Shown here: positions 8,066-17,100 of the stretch, one piece after another | How the letters are laid out: each line of letters starts with the position of its first letter | Position numbering within the stretch: position 1 is the stretch's first letter | Assembly: GCA_045642085.1 (NCBI GenBank) | Contig: JAZUIF010000013.1 | Span: forward strand, 1 to 64,000 | Source of the DNA: UBA1723 sp045642085 | Lineage (GTDB): Bacteria > Bacteroidota > Bacteroidia > Bacteroidales > Paludibacteraceae | Length of the DNA: 64,000 bases | Direction of reading: 5' to 3' | The notes under the pieces: generated by a model | What the model was told of the DNA's origin: nothing | The model's database searches: none | The model's input: the letters and a program-made list of their open reading frames with translations, nothing else | Translations under genes and position numbers: made by a program

Positions 8066-9838
8066 TTATTTCTTCATCTCTTTTGCCCAACTATCCTTCA
8101 AACCGACTGTACGGTTGAATACCAAATGATCTGCTGTAGATGTCTTGTCGACTGTAAAGTAGCCGACACGCTGGAACTGTAAATAATCAAGTGGCTTGCA
8201 CTCTGCCAAGTATTTCTCAACATAGCAGTTTGTCAACACCTTCAATGAGTCTGGATTAAGGATCTCACGCATTGCGTCAATTGCCTCACACTGCTTCTCC
8301 TCTTTGATACGTGCCAACTCGTCACGTGGATTCTCCACCTTCCATAGTCTGTCGTATAGGCGGACCTCTGCCTTAAGAGCATGTGCGCAGCTTACCCAGT
8401 GGATTGTCTTACCCTTGATCTTCATGTTGCAGTTTGCTTCTCCTGTCTTTGTCTCAGGAATAAACTCTGCATGAACCTCAACGATATTTCCGTTGGCATC
8501 CTTCACACAGCATTCTGCCGGATTCTCGCTACACTTGATGATATAAGCGTTCTTTAGGCGAACCTCCTTACCAGGGCCAAGACGGAAGAACTTAGCTGGA
8601 GCATCCTCCATAAAGTCGTCACGCTCAATCCATAGCTCACGGCTGAACTCAACCTTGTGTGTTGCTGAATTCTCATCCTCAGGATTGTTGATAGCGTCAA
8701 GCTCCTCTACCTTTCCCTCTGGATAGTTAGTGATGACCAACTTGATTGGGTCAAGCACAGCAGCCACACGAGTAGCACGCTTGTTCAAGTCGTCACGGAC
8801 TGCGCTCTCAAGCAAAGAGAACTCGTTAAGAGCGTCGTAAGTAGTGTAACCAATTTTATTGATGAAGTTGTGGATACTCTCTGGTGAATAACCACGTCTT
8901 CTGAATCCACAGATAGTAGGCATACGAGGGTCGTCCCAATCCTCTACCACATGCTCCTTAACCAATGTCAAAAGATTACGCTTCGACATTAGAGTGTAGT
9001 TAAGATTAAGCTTGTTGAACTCATACTGGCGAGGACGGTTGTCGTCAAGATCCTTACCCTCCTTCACCCAGTCGACGAACAAATCGTATAGTGGACGGTG
9101 AGGCACAAACTCAAGTGTACACAATGAGTGAGTGACACCCTCGAAATAGTCGCTCTGACCATGTGCGAAATCATACATAGGATATACCTTCCACTTCCAG
9201 CCTGTACGGTGGTGTGGATGAGTAGTGATGATACGATAGATGATCGGGTCACGGAAATGCATGTTAGAGCTTGCCATGTCGATCTTAGCACGAAGCACCA
9301 TCTTACCATCTTCGATCTTACCATCTGTCATCTCCTGGAAAAGACGAAGGTTCTCCTCGATCGGACGATCACGATATGGACTAGCTGTACCAGGCACTGT
9401 AGGAGTACCCTTCTGAGCTGCGATCTCCTCAGGAGTCTGCTCGTCGATATAAGCCTTACCCTCCTTGATTAGAGTGACAGCAAGATCCCAAAGCTGCTGG
9501 AAATAGTCGGAAGCGTAGTAGATGTTACCCCACTCGAATCCCAACCATTTGATATCTTCCTTGATCGCCTCGACATACTCGTTGTCCTCCTTCACAGGGT
9601 TTGTGTCGTCGAAACGGAGATTACATACGCCATTGTATTTTTTAGCGATACCGAAATCCATGCAAATAGCCTTTGCATGACCTATATGGAGATAGCCGTT
9701 TGGTTCAGGCGGGAAACGAGTTTGTACTTTTCCTCCGTTTTTGCCATTTGCCAAATCATCCACCACCTTCTGCTCAATGAAATTAAGCACCTCTTTGGCT
9801 TCGTTTTTTTCTATCTCTTGGTTTTCTGCCATGACCAT
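8066..9838 (-). CDS. glnS: Glutaminyl-tRNA synthetase
   Basis: This class I aminoacyl-tRNA synthetase charges tRNA-Gln. The HIGH motif lies in PEPNGYLHIGHAKAI (residues 45-57), and the KMSKS equivalent is LMSKR (283-287), the usual GlnRS form. The DFAHGQSDYFEGVTHSLCT and RPRQYEFNKLNLNYT blocks are diagnostic for GlnRS as opposed to GluRS. The 590-aa length is normal and includes the C-terminal anticodon-binding beta barrels (DGNIVEVHAEF, KGKTIHWVSC). A second in-frame ATG at 9832 is an alternative start. A Bacteroidetes-type -7 element (TATTTTTG, minus strand, 9877-9884) lies 39 nt upstream, so this is probably the first gene of the long minus-strand run. Confidence 0.97.
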   Translation of the reverse strand: MVMAENQEIEKNEAKEVLNFIEQKVVDDLANGKNGGKVQTRFPPEPNGYLHIGHAKAICMDFGIAKKYNGVCNLRFDDTNPVKEDNEYVEAIKEDIKWLGFEWGNIYYASDYFQQLWDLAVTLIKEGKAYIDEQTPEEIAAQKGTPTVPGTASPYRDRPIEENLRLFQEMTDGKIEDGKMVLRAKIDMASSNMHFRDPIIYRIITTHPHHRTGWKWKVYPMYDFAHGQSDYFEGVTHSLCTLEFVPHRPLYDLFVDWVKEGKDLDDNRPRQYEFNKLNLNYTLMSKRNLLTLVKEHVVEDWDDPRMPTICGFRRRGYSPESIHNFINKIGYTTYDALNEFSLLESAVRDDLNKRATRVAAVLDPIKLVITNYPEGKVEELDAINNPEDENSATHKVEFSRELWIERDDFMEDAPAKFFRLGPGKEVRLKNAYIIKCSENPAECCVKDANGNIVEVHAEFIPETKTGEANCNMKIKGKTIHWVSCAHALKAEVRLYDRLWKVENPRDELARIKEEKQCEAIDAMREILNPDSLKVLTNCYVEKYLAECKPLDYLQFQRVGYFTVDKTSTADHLVFNRTVGLKDSWAKEMKK

Positions 9839-9876
9839 TAAATTTAATCTACATCTATAATTAGCCTATTTCGTGC

Positions 9877-9884
9877 AAAAATAG
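9877..9884 (-). promoter_or_regulatory. Candidate -7 box for glnS
   Basis: On the minus strand the sequence reads TATTTTTG, matching TAnnTTTG. No TTG is found at the expected 19-20 nt further upstream, so the promoter is only half supported. Transcription would start near 9870, giving a leader of about 30 nt. Confidence 0.4.
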
Positions 9885-9922
9885 TTTTATTTTCTCAATA
9901 TTTCTATATTTTTTTCGCGAAA

Positions 9923-9980
9923 TATAGAGACTCCCGAACGTGCGTGTCGCGAAATGTAGAGACGCACGGACGTGCGTGTC
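9923..9980. repeat. GTAGAGACG-family palindromes, two adjacent copies
   Basis: Copy one (9923-9948) reads TAGAGACTCCCGAACGTGCG then TGTC. Copy two (9956-9980) begins GTAGAGACGCACGGACGTGC and ends GTGTC. Each can fold on its GCAC/GTGC core. The same head recurs at seven further places in this window, always between genes. Confidence 0.65.
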
Positions 9981-10006
9981 ATATCTTGGAATTTTAATTG
10001 TAACAG

Positions 10007-10037
10007 TTGGGAGATTATCCAAAAAGATTTATCTTTG
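10007..10037 (+). promoter_or_regulatory. purE promoter (TTG-N20-TATCTTTG)
   Basis: TTG at 10007-10009 and TATCTTTG at 10030-10037 are separated by 20 nt, the classical Bacteroides -33/-7 arrangement. The start of transcription would be near 10044, leaving a leader of about 70 nt that contains a GTGGAGACGCAC...ATGCGTATC palindrome at 10064-10089. Confidence 0.65.
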
Positions 10038-10063
10038 CAAAATAAGCGTGTTGTATTATAGCA

Positions 10064-10089
10064 CGTGGAGACGCACAAACATGCGTATC
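10064..10089. repeat. GTAGAGACG-family palindrome in the purE leader
   Basis: This degenerate copy reads CGTGGAGACGCACAAACATG then CGTATC. It lies between the predicted purE promoter and the start codon, so it would be part of the 5' untranslated RNA. Confidence 0.5.
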
Positions 10090-10112
10090 AAAACATAAAT
10101 TATTGAAGGACA

Positions 10113-10619
10113 ATGAATCCACAGGTAAGTATCATAATGGGCAGCACATCAGACCTGCCAATCATGGAGAAGGCCGCTAAGATTCTTGACGAATTTGAGA
10201 TTCCGTTCGAGATCAACGCCCTTTCTGCACACCGCACTCCATCTGAAGTTGAGAGTTTCGCCACTAACGCTGAGGGTCGTGGCATCAAGGTCATCATCGC
10301 AGCAGCAGGTATGGCAGCAGCTTTGCCAGGTGTGATCGCGGCACAGACATCAGTCCCAGTGATCGGTGTTCCTATCGCCTCTACACTTGAGGGTATGGAC
10401 GCTCTTCTTTCAATCGTGCAGATGCCTCCAGGAATTCCAGTTGCGACAGTCGGCATCAACGGTGCTATGAACGCAGGTATTCTTGCAGCTCAGATGATTG
10501 CGTTGAGCGACAAGGCTGTGGCAGAGAAGGTTAAGGCTCACAAGGCTGGCTTGAAGAGTAAGATTGTCAAGGCTAACGAGGAGTTGGCTAAGGTCCATTT
10601 CAAATTCAAGACAAATTAA
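10113..10619 (+). CDS. purE: N5-carboxyaminoimidazole ribonucleotide mutase PurE
   Basis: PurE (class I) interconverts N5-CAIR and 4-carboxy-AIR in de novo purine synthesis. The N-terminus VSIIMGSTSDLPIMEKAAKI carries the phosphate-binding GSxSD loop. FEINALSAHRTPSE contains the conserved SAHR catalytic segment, and AAAGMAAALPGVIAAQTSVP plus GMDALLSIVQMPPGIPV are family blocks. The 168-aa length is typical. It starts at an ATG about 70 nt after a good Bacteroidetes promoter and is followed by a cluster of GACGTGCGTGTC repeats. purK is not adjacent. Confidence 0.97.
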   Translation: MNPQVSIIMGSTSDLPIMEKAAKILDEFEIPFEINALSAHRTPSEVESFATNAEGRGIKVIIAAAGMAAALPGVIAAQTSVPVIGVPIASTLEGMDALLSIVQMPPGIPVATVGINGAMNAGILAAQMIALSDKAVAEKVKAHKAGLKSKIVKANEELAKVHFKFKTN

Positions 10620-10626
10620 ATCCACC

Positions 10627-10719
10627 GTAGAGACGCACGGACGTGCGTGTCACAGGACGTGCGTGTCATAAAACGGACGTGTGTGTCACCGAACGTGAAT
10701 GTCCACAGACGTGCGTGTA
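10627..10719. repeat. Degenerate tandem GACGTGCGTGTC repeats (GTAGAGACG family)
   Basis: Downstream of purE a complete GTAGAGACGCACGGACGTGC unit is followed by four further half-units: GGACGTGCGTGTC, CGGACGTGTGTGTC, CGAACGTGAATGTC and AGACGTGCGTGT. They sit about 17-20 nt apart. This looks like local amplification and decay of one palindrome arm in the purE-pta gap. Confidence 0.65.
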
Positions 10720-10769
10720 ATCATAGATGGATAATTGGTATATTTTCGAAATAATTAAGATTTATCAAT

Positions 10770-11780
10770 ATGGCAATTCTAGACAGTATTATTGCTCGCG
10801 CTAAGCAGAACAAGCAGCGCATCGTTCTTCCTGAAGGTACAGAAGAGCGTACATTGAAGGCCGCTGACCAGATTTTGGCAGAGGGTATCGCAGACATCAT
10901 CTTGCTAGGTAACGCTGGTGAGATCAACAAGTTGGCTTCTGAGTTCGGACTTAAGAATATCTCAAAGGCGACTATCATCGACCCTGAGAACAATCCAAAC
11001 AGCCAGAAATATATCGACCTTTTGCTTCAGCTTCGTCAGCGCAAGGGTTTGCAGCCTGAGCAGGCAGTTGAGCTTGTAAAGGATCCTCTATACTTGGCTT
11101 GTTTGCTAGTTAAGGCTGGCGACGCTGACGGTGAGGTAGCTGGTGCTAAGAACTACACTGGTAACGTGCTTCGTCCTGCATTCCAGATCATCAAGACTCG
11201 CCAGGGTGCTAAGTGTGTGAGCGGTGCATTCCTTATGATCTTCAAGGATAAGACATACGGTCACGACGGTATGTTGCTATTCGCCGACTGTGCAGCAACT
11301 CCAGTTCCAACAGCTGAGGAGCTTGGTAGCATCGCTGTTGTCAGCGCTGGTACAGCTAAGTCTATCTTCGGTTTCGACGAGCCTAAGGTTGCTATCATGA
11401 GCTTCTCTACTAAGGGTTCAGCTAAGCATGAGACAGTCGACAAGGTTATCGAGGCTGGTAAGTTCGCTAAGGAGTACGCTCCTGATTTGAAGATCGACGC
11501 TGAGCTTCAGGCAGACGCAGCACTTGTGCCAAGCGTAGCTAAGAGCAAGGCTCCAGGTAGCGACGTTGCTGGTCAGGCTAACGTATTGGTATTCCCTTCT
11601 CTTGAGGCTGGAAACATCGGTTACAAGCTTGTACAGCGTCTTGCAGGTGCAGAGGCACTTGGCCCAATTCTTCAGGGTCTTGCTGCTCCAGTCAACGACC
11701 TTTCTCGTGGCTGCTCTGTGGAGGACGTGGTTAAGATGATTGCAATTACAGCAAACCAGGCTATTGCTGCAAAACAATAA
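10770..11780 (+). CDS. pta: Phosphate acetyltransferase
   Basis: Pta converts acetyl-CoA plus phosphate to acetyl phosphate, the first half of acetate fermentation. At 336 aa it is the short, single-domain form. Family blocks visible include RIVLPEGTEERTLKAADQIL at the N-terminus, the central AGAKNYTGNVLRPAFQIIKT and FADCAATPVPTAEELGSIAV, and C-terminal segments GQANVLVFPSLEAGNIGYKL and GPILQGLAAPVNDLSRGCSV, which contains conserved substrate-binding residues. ackA follows 55 nt downstream, so the two form the usual acetate operon. Codon use is strongly biased toward GCT, GGT and AAG, which suggests high expression. Confidence 0.97.
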   Translation: MAILDSIIARAKQNKQRIVLPEGTEERTLKAADQILAEGIADIILLGNAGEINKLASEFGLKNISKATIIDPENNPNSQKYIDLLLQLRQRKGLQPEQAVELVKDPLYLACLLVKAGDADGEVAGAKNYTGNVLRPAFQIIKTRQGAKCVSGAFLMIFKDKTYGHDGMLLFADCAATPVPTAEELGSIAVVSAGTAKSIFGFDEPKVAIMSFSTKGSAKHETVDKVIEAGKFAKEYAPDLKIDAELQADAALVPSVAKSKAPGSDVAGQANVLVFPSLEAGNIGYKLVQRLAGAEALGPILQGLAAPVNDLSRGCSVEDVVKMIAITANQAIAAKQ

Positions 11781-11786
11781 TAATCT

Positions 11787-11819
11787 AATGTTGTAGGCGT
11801 GATAAGCGTCTACAACATT
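11787..11819 (+). promoter_or_regulatory. pta-ackA intercistronic hairpin
   Basis: AATGTTGTAG at 11787-11796 pairs perfectly with CTACAACATT at 11810-11819 around a 13-nt loop. No clear T-run follows, so it is more likely an mRNA processing or stability element than a full terminator. It could lower ackA relative to pta. Confidence 0.55.
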
Positions 11820-11835
11820 TCATAATTTATATTAC

Positions 11836-13032
11836 ATGAAAATTTTAGTACTAAACTGCGGTAGTTCGTCAATCAAGTACAAATTGATCGATATGCCAAA
11901 GAACGACACATTGGCGTCGGGAGGAGTTGAAAAAATCGGCTTGAAAGATTCATTCTTGAAGTATAAGACTCCATCGGGTGAGAAAAAACAAATTGATTGC
12001 GAAATTCCAGAACACACAGCAGGAATTGAGTTGATTCTTAAGGTTCTTCAGTCTAAGGAAGACGGAGCTATCAAGAATCTTTCAGAGATCGAGGCTGTAG
12101 GACATCGCGTCGTACATGGAGGTGAGAAATTCAACAAATCTGTACTAATTACTAAGGAGGTTATTGATAACATCAAGGAGTGTGCTCCACTTGCACCGCT
12201 TCACAACCCTGCCAACCTAAAGGGTATTGAGGCTGTAACTGCTGAGCTTCCTAACGTTCCTCAGGTTGCAGTGTTCGATACTGCATTCCACCAGACTATG
12301 CCAGCTGAGGCATATATGTATGCTCTTCCTTACGAGTATTACAAGAAGGACGGTGTACGTAGATATGGTTTCCACGGAACAAGCCACAGATATGTATCTG
12401 CTCGCACATTGGAGATCCTTGGTATGAAGCCAGAAGGCACAAAGATGATCACTTGCCACATCGGTAACGGTGGTTCTATCTCAGCTATCAAGGACGGCAA
12501 GAGCGTAGACACATCAATGGGATTGACTCCGCTTGAAGGTCTTGTAATGGGTACACGTTGCGGAGATATCGACACAGGTGCCATCACATACTTGATGGAG
12601 CGTAACAAGCTTGACATTCCTGCAATCAATAACATCCTTAACAAGGAGAGTGGTTTGAAGGGAATCTCTGGCATTTCTCAGGACATGCGCGACGTCGAGG
12701 CTGGAATCAATAGTGGCAACGAGCGTGCGACACTTGCAAGAGACATGTTCGTTTACCGTGTACGCAAGTTCATCGGTTCATACACAGCTGTTCTTGGTGG
12801 TCTTGACATCTTGGTATTCACAGGAGGAATCGGTGAGAACCAGGCTACAATCCGTCAGCTATGTTGCGAGAAGTTCGGTTATCTAGGTGTAGAGATCGAC
12901 GACGCTGCTAACAAGGCTGCAGGAGGTGTAGAGAAGGTTATCTCAACTCCATCATCAAAGGTTAAGGTGCTTGTCGTTCCTACAGACGAGGAGTACATGA
13001 TCGCAAAAGATACTCTTGAGCTTGTAAAGTAA
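11836..13032 (+). CDS. ackA: Acetate kinase
   Basis: AckA transfers phosphate from acetyl phosphate to ADP, yielding acetate and ATP. The ASKHA-fold signature MKILVLNCGSSSIKYKLID opens the protein, GHRVVHGGEKF follows near residue 90, and FDTAFHQTMPAEAYMYALP and YGFHGTSHRYVS carry active-site residues. HIGNGGSISAIKDGKSVDTS and FTGGIGEN are nucleotide-binding blocks. The 398-aa length is standard. It forms an operon with pta and ends at a strong hairpin terminator. Confidence 0.97.
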   Translation: MKILVLNCGSSSIKYKLIDMPKNDTLASGGVEKIGLKDSFLKYKTPSGEKKQIDCEIPEHTAGIELILKVLQSKEDGAIKNLSEIEAVGHRVVHGGEKFNKSVLITKEVIDNIKECAPLAPLHNPANLKGIEAVTAELPNVPQVAVFDTAFHQTMPAEAYMYALPYEYYKKDGVRRYGFHGTSHRYVSARTLEILGMKPEGTKMITCHIGNGGSISAIKDGKSVDTSMGLTPLEGLVMGTRCGDIDTGAITYLMERNKLDIPAINNILNKESGLKGISGISQDMRDVEAGINSGNERATLARDMFVYRVRKFIGSYTAVLGGLDILVFTGGIGENQATIRQLCCEKFGYLGVEIDDAANKAAGGVEKVISTPSSKVKVLVVPTDEEYMIAKDTLELVK

Positions 13033-13082
13033 ATTCGTCATTTATACCCTTCCCCCTTCAGGGGGATAAAGGGGGGCTTTAT

Positions 13083-13113
13083 AGACGTTGCAAATAATTG
13101 CAACGTCTTTTTT
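13083..13113 (+). terminator. Terminator of pta-ackA
   Basis: AGACGTTGCAA and TTGCAACGTCT pair perfectly around a short AT loop and are followed by a T-run. It lies 50 nt after the ackA stop. A C-rich/G-rich imperfect hairpin (13049-13076) precedes it. Confidence 0.85.
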
Positions 13114-13164
13114 GTTTCTGCATTCCGCATTCATAATCCAGCATTTCCCAATCCGTCCACCGTT

Positions 13165-13184
13165 CCCCGAACGTCAGTTCGGGG
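13165..13184. repeat. Perfect palindrome CCCCGAAC/GTTCGGGG
   Basis: Eight-base arms around a GTCA loop in the ackA-downstream gap. There is no T-run on either side. Probably an intergenic repetitive palindrome. Confidence 0.5.
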
Positions 13185-13213
13185 CATTATGATCTTTGAA
13201 TTTCCATTTCTCC

Positions 13214-13263
13214 GCCCACGGTAGATTCTTCCTCGCTACGCTTCGTCAGAATCAGCCATGGGC
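13214..13263. repeat. Family B palindrome (GCCCACGG...CCATGGGC)
   Basis: GCCCACGGTAGATTCT at the left pairs imperfectly with AGAATCAGCCATGGGC at the right around a loop containing GCTACGCTTCGTC. A similar element with CGGCCATGGTAGA and CTTCGTCAGCCATGGCCG occurs at 53711-53757, so this is a second intergenic repeat family. Confidence 0.55.
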
Positions 13264-13271
13264 TTTGAATA

Positions 13272-13295
13272 AACGAACCGTTTCCACGGTTCGTT
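13272..13295. repeat. Perfect 10-bp palindrome AACGAACCGT/ACGGTTCGTT
   Basis: Ten-base perfect arms around TTCC, 25 nt before the stop codon of the convergent gene at 13320. It could act as a weak terminator for that minus-strand gene, but there is no T-run. Confidence 0.5.
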
Positions 13296-13319
13296 GATGG
13301 GATTATTACTAATTCATAA

Positions 13320-14087
13320 TTATGAATTCTGCATTTCCTCCTTCAACATCTGTTCATGATACCACGAATCATGCCCCTCTCCTATCTTCTGCACTCTTTC
13401 AATCAGCTCTACATAACCATCATCAGACAGATCTAGATTCTTCAACAACGGAATTAAACCCTTCCCGTCTTCTCCTTCATAAAAGAATAGGGCGTTGCTG
13501 ATTCTCGCTCTCTGGCTTGCTCTTGGTTCACGGCTAAAACCGTCTCTGTGGCACTTCTTTCCTGTCTGGCTGACCTCTGTATCCAAACATTCAAATACAG
13601 GGTCTAATTCGACGTCGACGGCATCAAAAATCGCCACTACCTCTTCCTCTGGGATGGCAAACATCTTTTCGTAGCGGAAACTTGTCTTTGCCCCTCGTCT
13701 GCCTAGCTCTTTGGCGAACATACGGGGATGAAGTGAATCTTTGGGATTAGCCAAAACTGCGAAAAAGAGATTCTGCAGGATCGCATTGTAATAAGAGCAA
13801 TCCATCACATCGTAGGGCTTGAAATTCTTGAGGATCTTCTCTAGGAAATCGACGTCGAAGATTCCCGTCGGCACTTTGCCTTGCTGCATAAGCTGCCTTA
13901 CCTTGACCATCCTGACAAACAACAACCTCACAAGAAAAATCAACTCCTTTCTCTCTACGTGATCTTTTTCCTGTACTGTCGCCACTGTGTAGCGTGAATC
14001 GACTAAACTTGGGAACTGGAACACTACCCTTTCCCTCTCAATTGCGGCAAGGATATTCTCAAATCCTGCCATAGCTTCATTAATCAT
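13320..14087 (-). CDS. Hypothetical protein, unrecognised
   Basis: I start the gene at the ATG at 14087 (MINEAMAGFENIL), giving 255 aa. The longer frame to 14156 would read through a perfect 18-bp hairpin. The protein looks soluble and mostly helical, with no signal peptide or membrane helix. It has segments rich in aromatic and charged residues (FLVRLLFVRMVKVRQLMQQG, YNAILQNLFFAVLANP) and a basic stretch GKKCHRDGFSREPRASQRAR near residue 185. I see no catalytic motif. It lies alone downstream of the large coiled-coil gene, and its own promoter is not obvious. It may be cotranscribed with that gene through the hairpin. Confidence 0.65.
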   Translation of the reverse strand: MINEAMAGFENILAAIERERVVFQFPSLVDSRYTVATVQEKDHVERKELIFLVRLLFVRMVKVRQLMQQGKVPTGIFDVDFLEKILKNFKPYDVMDCSYYNAILQNLFFAVLANPKDSLHPRMFAKELGRRGAKTSFRYEKMFAIPEEEVVAIFDAVDVELDPVFECLDTEVSQTGKKCHRDGFSREPRASQRARISNALFFYEGEDGKGLIPLLKNLDLSDDGYVELIERVQKIGEGHDSWYHEQMLKEEMQNS

Positions 14088-14122
14088 ATATTTATTTTTG
14101 TACTTAAAATCCGAAGATATTT

Positions 14123-14163
14123 TTGATTTGTGAGTGGAGGTAGTGCCTCCACTCACAAATCAA
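14123..14163 (-). promoter_or_regulatory. Perfect 18-bp hairpin between two minus-strand genes
   Basis: TTGATTTGTGAGTGGAGG and CCTCCACTCACAAATCAA are exact inverted repeats around a 5-nt loop. The element begins 4 nt after the stop of the coiled-coil gene and ends 35 nt before the start of the next gene. No T-run follows on the minus strand, so termination is not assured. Confidence 0.6.
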
Positions 14164-14166
14164 TCT

Positions 14167-17100
14167 TTATTTCTTTCGTCCGGTAATTCTGTCGATCAAC
14201 TCCTGCTGCTCTCTCTTCTTTCTCTCCTCTTCTGTCTCTTCATGTGGAGCTTCTGCAGCTGGTGCTTCCTCTTCCTGAGCTACCTCTTCTTTCTTCTTCT
14301 TTGAACGTTTCTTCTCTTTTGGTTCAGCCGGAGCCTCTTCCTCCACCTTAGCAGGAGTCTCCTCTACCACCTGTGGTTTTGGAGCTCTACCAGTAATCCT
14401 ACGAATCAACTCATCCTGTTCACGCTTCTTTCTCTCCTCTTCTGTCTCTTCGTGTGGAGTTGGAGCTGGTGTTGGAGCAGGAGCCTCTTCGACTACCTTT
14501 TCCTTCTTTTTCTTAGGTTTCTCCTTTGGCTCCTCTGCCACTGGAGCAGAAGCCTCTTCAACTACCTCTTTCTTCTTAGAACGCTTCTTCTCCTGAGGTT
14601 CAGGAGTTGGCTCTTCTACCTTGGCAGGAGTCTCTTGAGCTGGTTGAGCCTTAGGAGCACGACCTGTGATTCTGTTGATCAATTCCTGTTGCTCTCTTGC
14701 TTTTCTCTCCTCATCAGTCTCTGCTCGCGGAGCTGCTGGCGTTGGAGTTGGTTCAGGAGTAGGAGTCTCTTCAACCGACTCTTCTTTCTTCTTCTTAGAA
14801 CGCTTCTTTTCCTGAGGTTCAGATGGTGTTTCCTCCACCTGAGATGGAGCAGTCTCCTCTTCTACAACCTCTTTCTTCTTTCTTGAACGTTTGCTCTCTT
14901 GCGGTTCCGATGGAGTCTCCTCTGCCGCAATAGATGGAGTCTCCTCTGCAACAGCCTCTTTCTTTTTTCTTGAACGTCTGTTCTCTTTGACCTCAGACGC
15001 CACCTCTTCTGATACTGCAGCTGCAGCAACAGCCGCTTCAGCCTCAATAGCATCATCATCTTTTGGTCTAGAAGCACGACCTGTGATTCGGTCGATCAAA
15101 GCCTGTCGCTCCTCCTCATCCTTTCGACGTTGGATCTCTTCCTCGGTCAAAGCATCATCAGGTGGAGTCTCCTCACCTTTCTTCTTTTTCTTCTTATCCT
15201 TAACCTCTGAATCTTCATCTTCTGGAGAATCTTCAGGATTAGCATCATCCTTCTTCTTGAAGAATCTTCTCTTTGATTTTGATTCAGTCTGCTCTTCATC
15301 ATCTTCAGAATCAGCCTCAGCACTCTCAGCCCTCTTCTTATTAGCCTTAGCAATCTTTTCAAGTAAGGCCTTTCGACTTGCCTGCTTCTGCAAACTATCA
15401 AGCACAACAGATGATGCCTCTGCCGCTGTTCGTAGTTTCTCCAATGAGTCACTCAACTGCATCATATCCTCATCCACCACAGAATCAGACTGAGCCATTA
15501 GGATAGAATCCCATTGTGCTCCATCAAGCTCCTCGATGACTTTACGTCTGTTGCGAGTGTAATACTTGACATGACCAAGAGGCTTATTGTCTTCAGCTGT
15601 AGGAAGATATTTAGCACGAATCTTTTTCTGGAATCTCTTCTTATAAAGAATCTTGATCTCACCAGTAGCAAGATATTCAAGATTAAGTTCTGTCATTACC
15701 GAATCGACAAGCGTATCGATTGCAGAATATTGAGGCAGAAGTGTGATTACGGAATCCACAACGGTATTCAATAATACCTTTCTATATTTCGTATTGCCGA
15801 CAAGATCCATAACCTTTTTGGCAATAACTCTGCCGGTATCATCCATGTTGTAGAATCTCTTCTTATAGAAATATCTCTGATGCCAATAATACATAAAGAA
15901 GTCATAGTCGTAGATAAACTTGAATTTATCTCTATCATAGTGAACTTCATTTAGGTAACGACATTTAGGGATTTTGATCTTAGCGACAATATCCTCACTC
16001 TTTCCTGACTTTTGAGCCTTCTCCGCCTCTTTAAGCTCCTCCATATTACGCATTTCCTCCTCAAGTTCAGCCAACTGCTGAGCAAGAAGGGAGCTATCAA
16101 GAGCCGCATATTCTTTAAGTGTCTCTACATCGATATCCTCTTCCAATGAGTCTAATCCCAACGTATCTGGTTCCGTCTCCACCACATAAGAAGCTGATGG
16201 CGAAGATGAAGAGGATGCTGTTTCTTTCTTTTGCGTAGTGTCTCGAGCGGCCAATGCAGCAGCGGCAGCCTCACGTTTCCTCTTGATGATGGCCTCAATT
16301 GTTCGACGAGTCTGTAATTCCTGCTCGTCAATAGGTTCATCAATAGTCTCCTCTGGATCCAACTCTCCATTGATCATCTCATTCTTAAGGATCACAGTAG
16401 GAAGTTTCTTTCCTCGTTTATTGGAGTTCGCATATTCGATTGCAGCACTATCACCACTAGCAATCAATTCAGCAAGTTCGATCAATTCAGCATTTTCCAA
16501 CTCCTCTTCTTCAAGTTTTTCGAGGCGTTTTCTCTCCTTGGCTTCAGCTTTCTTCTGGGCTTTTCTGACCTTATTCTTGCCTTTCATGATCTTTTCAGCC
16601 TCTTTACGGGCTCTTGCAATGGCCTCTTGCTGTTGCTTTTCAATCAAAGCCTGCTTCTCCTCCTCCTTCAGTTTTTCATTCTCCTGAATCTTACGAAGTT
16701 CTTCAGCCTCTCTACGTTTAGCCATTTGTTCAGCATGGATCAAACGTTTTTCCTGCATCTCTTCACGTCTAGCGGCATCAGCCTCTCGTTTAGCTGCACG
16801 CTCTTCCATTTCTTTTGCGTGGCGTTCTCTCTCCCTTTCACGAGCTTGAGCTTTTCTCTCAAGTTCCTTGACCTTCAGTTCACGCTGTTTTTCTGCCTTT
16901 TCACGTTTCCTTTGCTGCATCTCAGCACGAGCTTTAGCCTCACGTTCACGTTGAGCCGACTTGATTTCGTTGGTACGTCTCATCTGCTCTGCACGTTGGG
17001 CTTGAGCTTTTTGTTTAGCCTCCAACTGAGCCTGTCGACGAGCATTCTCATGCTCCTTCTCCTTCTGTTTTGCCTCTAGAGCTTTCTGGCGAGCATTTGC

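Noticed and set aside
10627..10719. Possible CRISPR-like array (repeats about 18 bp apart)
   Set aside because: Units are degenerate, spacers are far too short and no cas genes are near. They are expanded arms of an intergenic palindrome.
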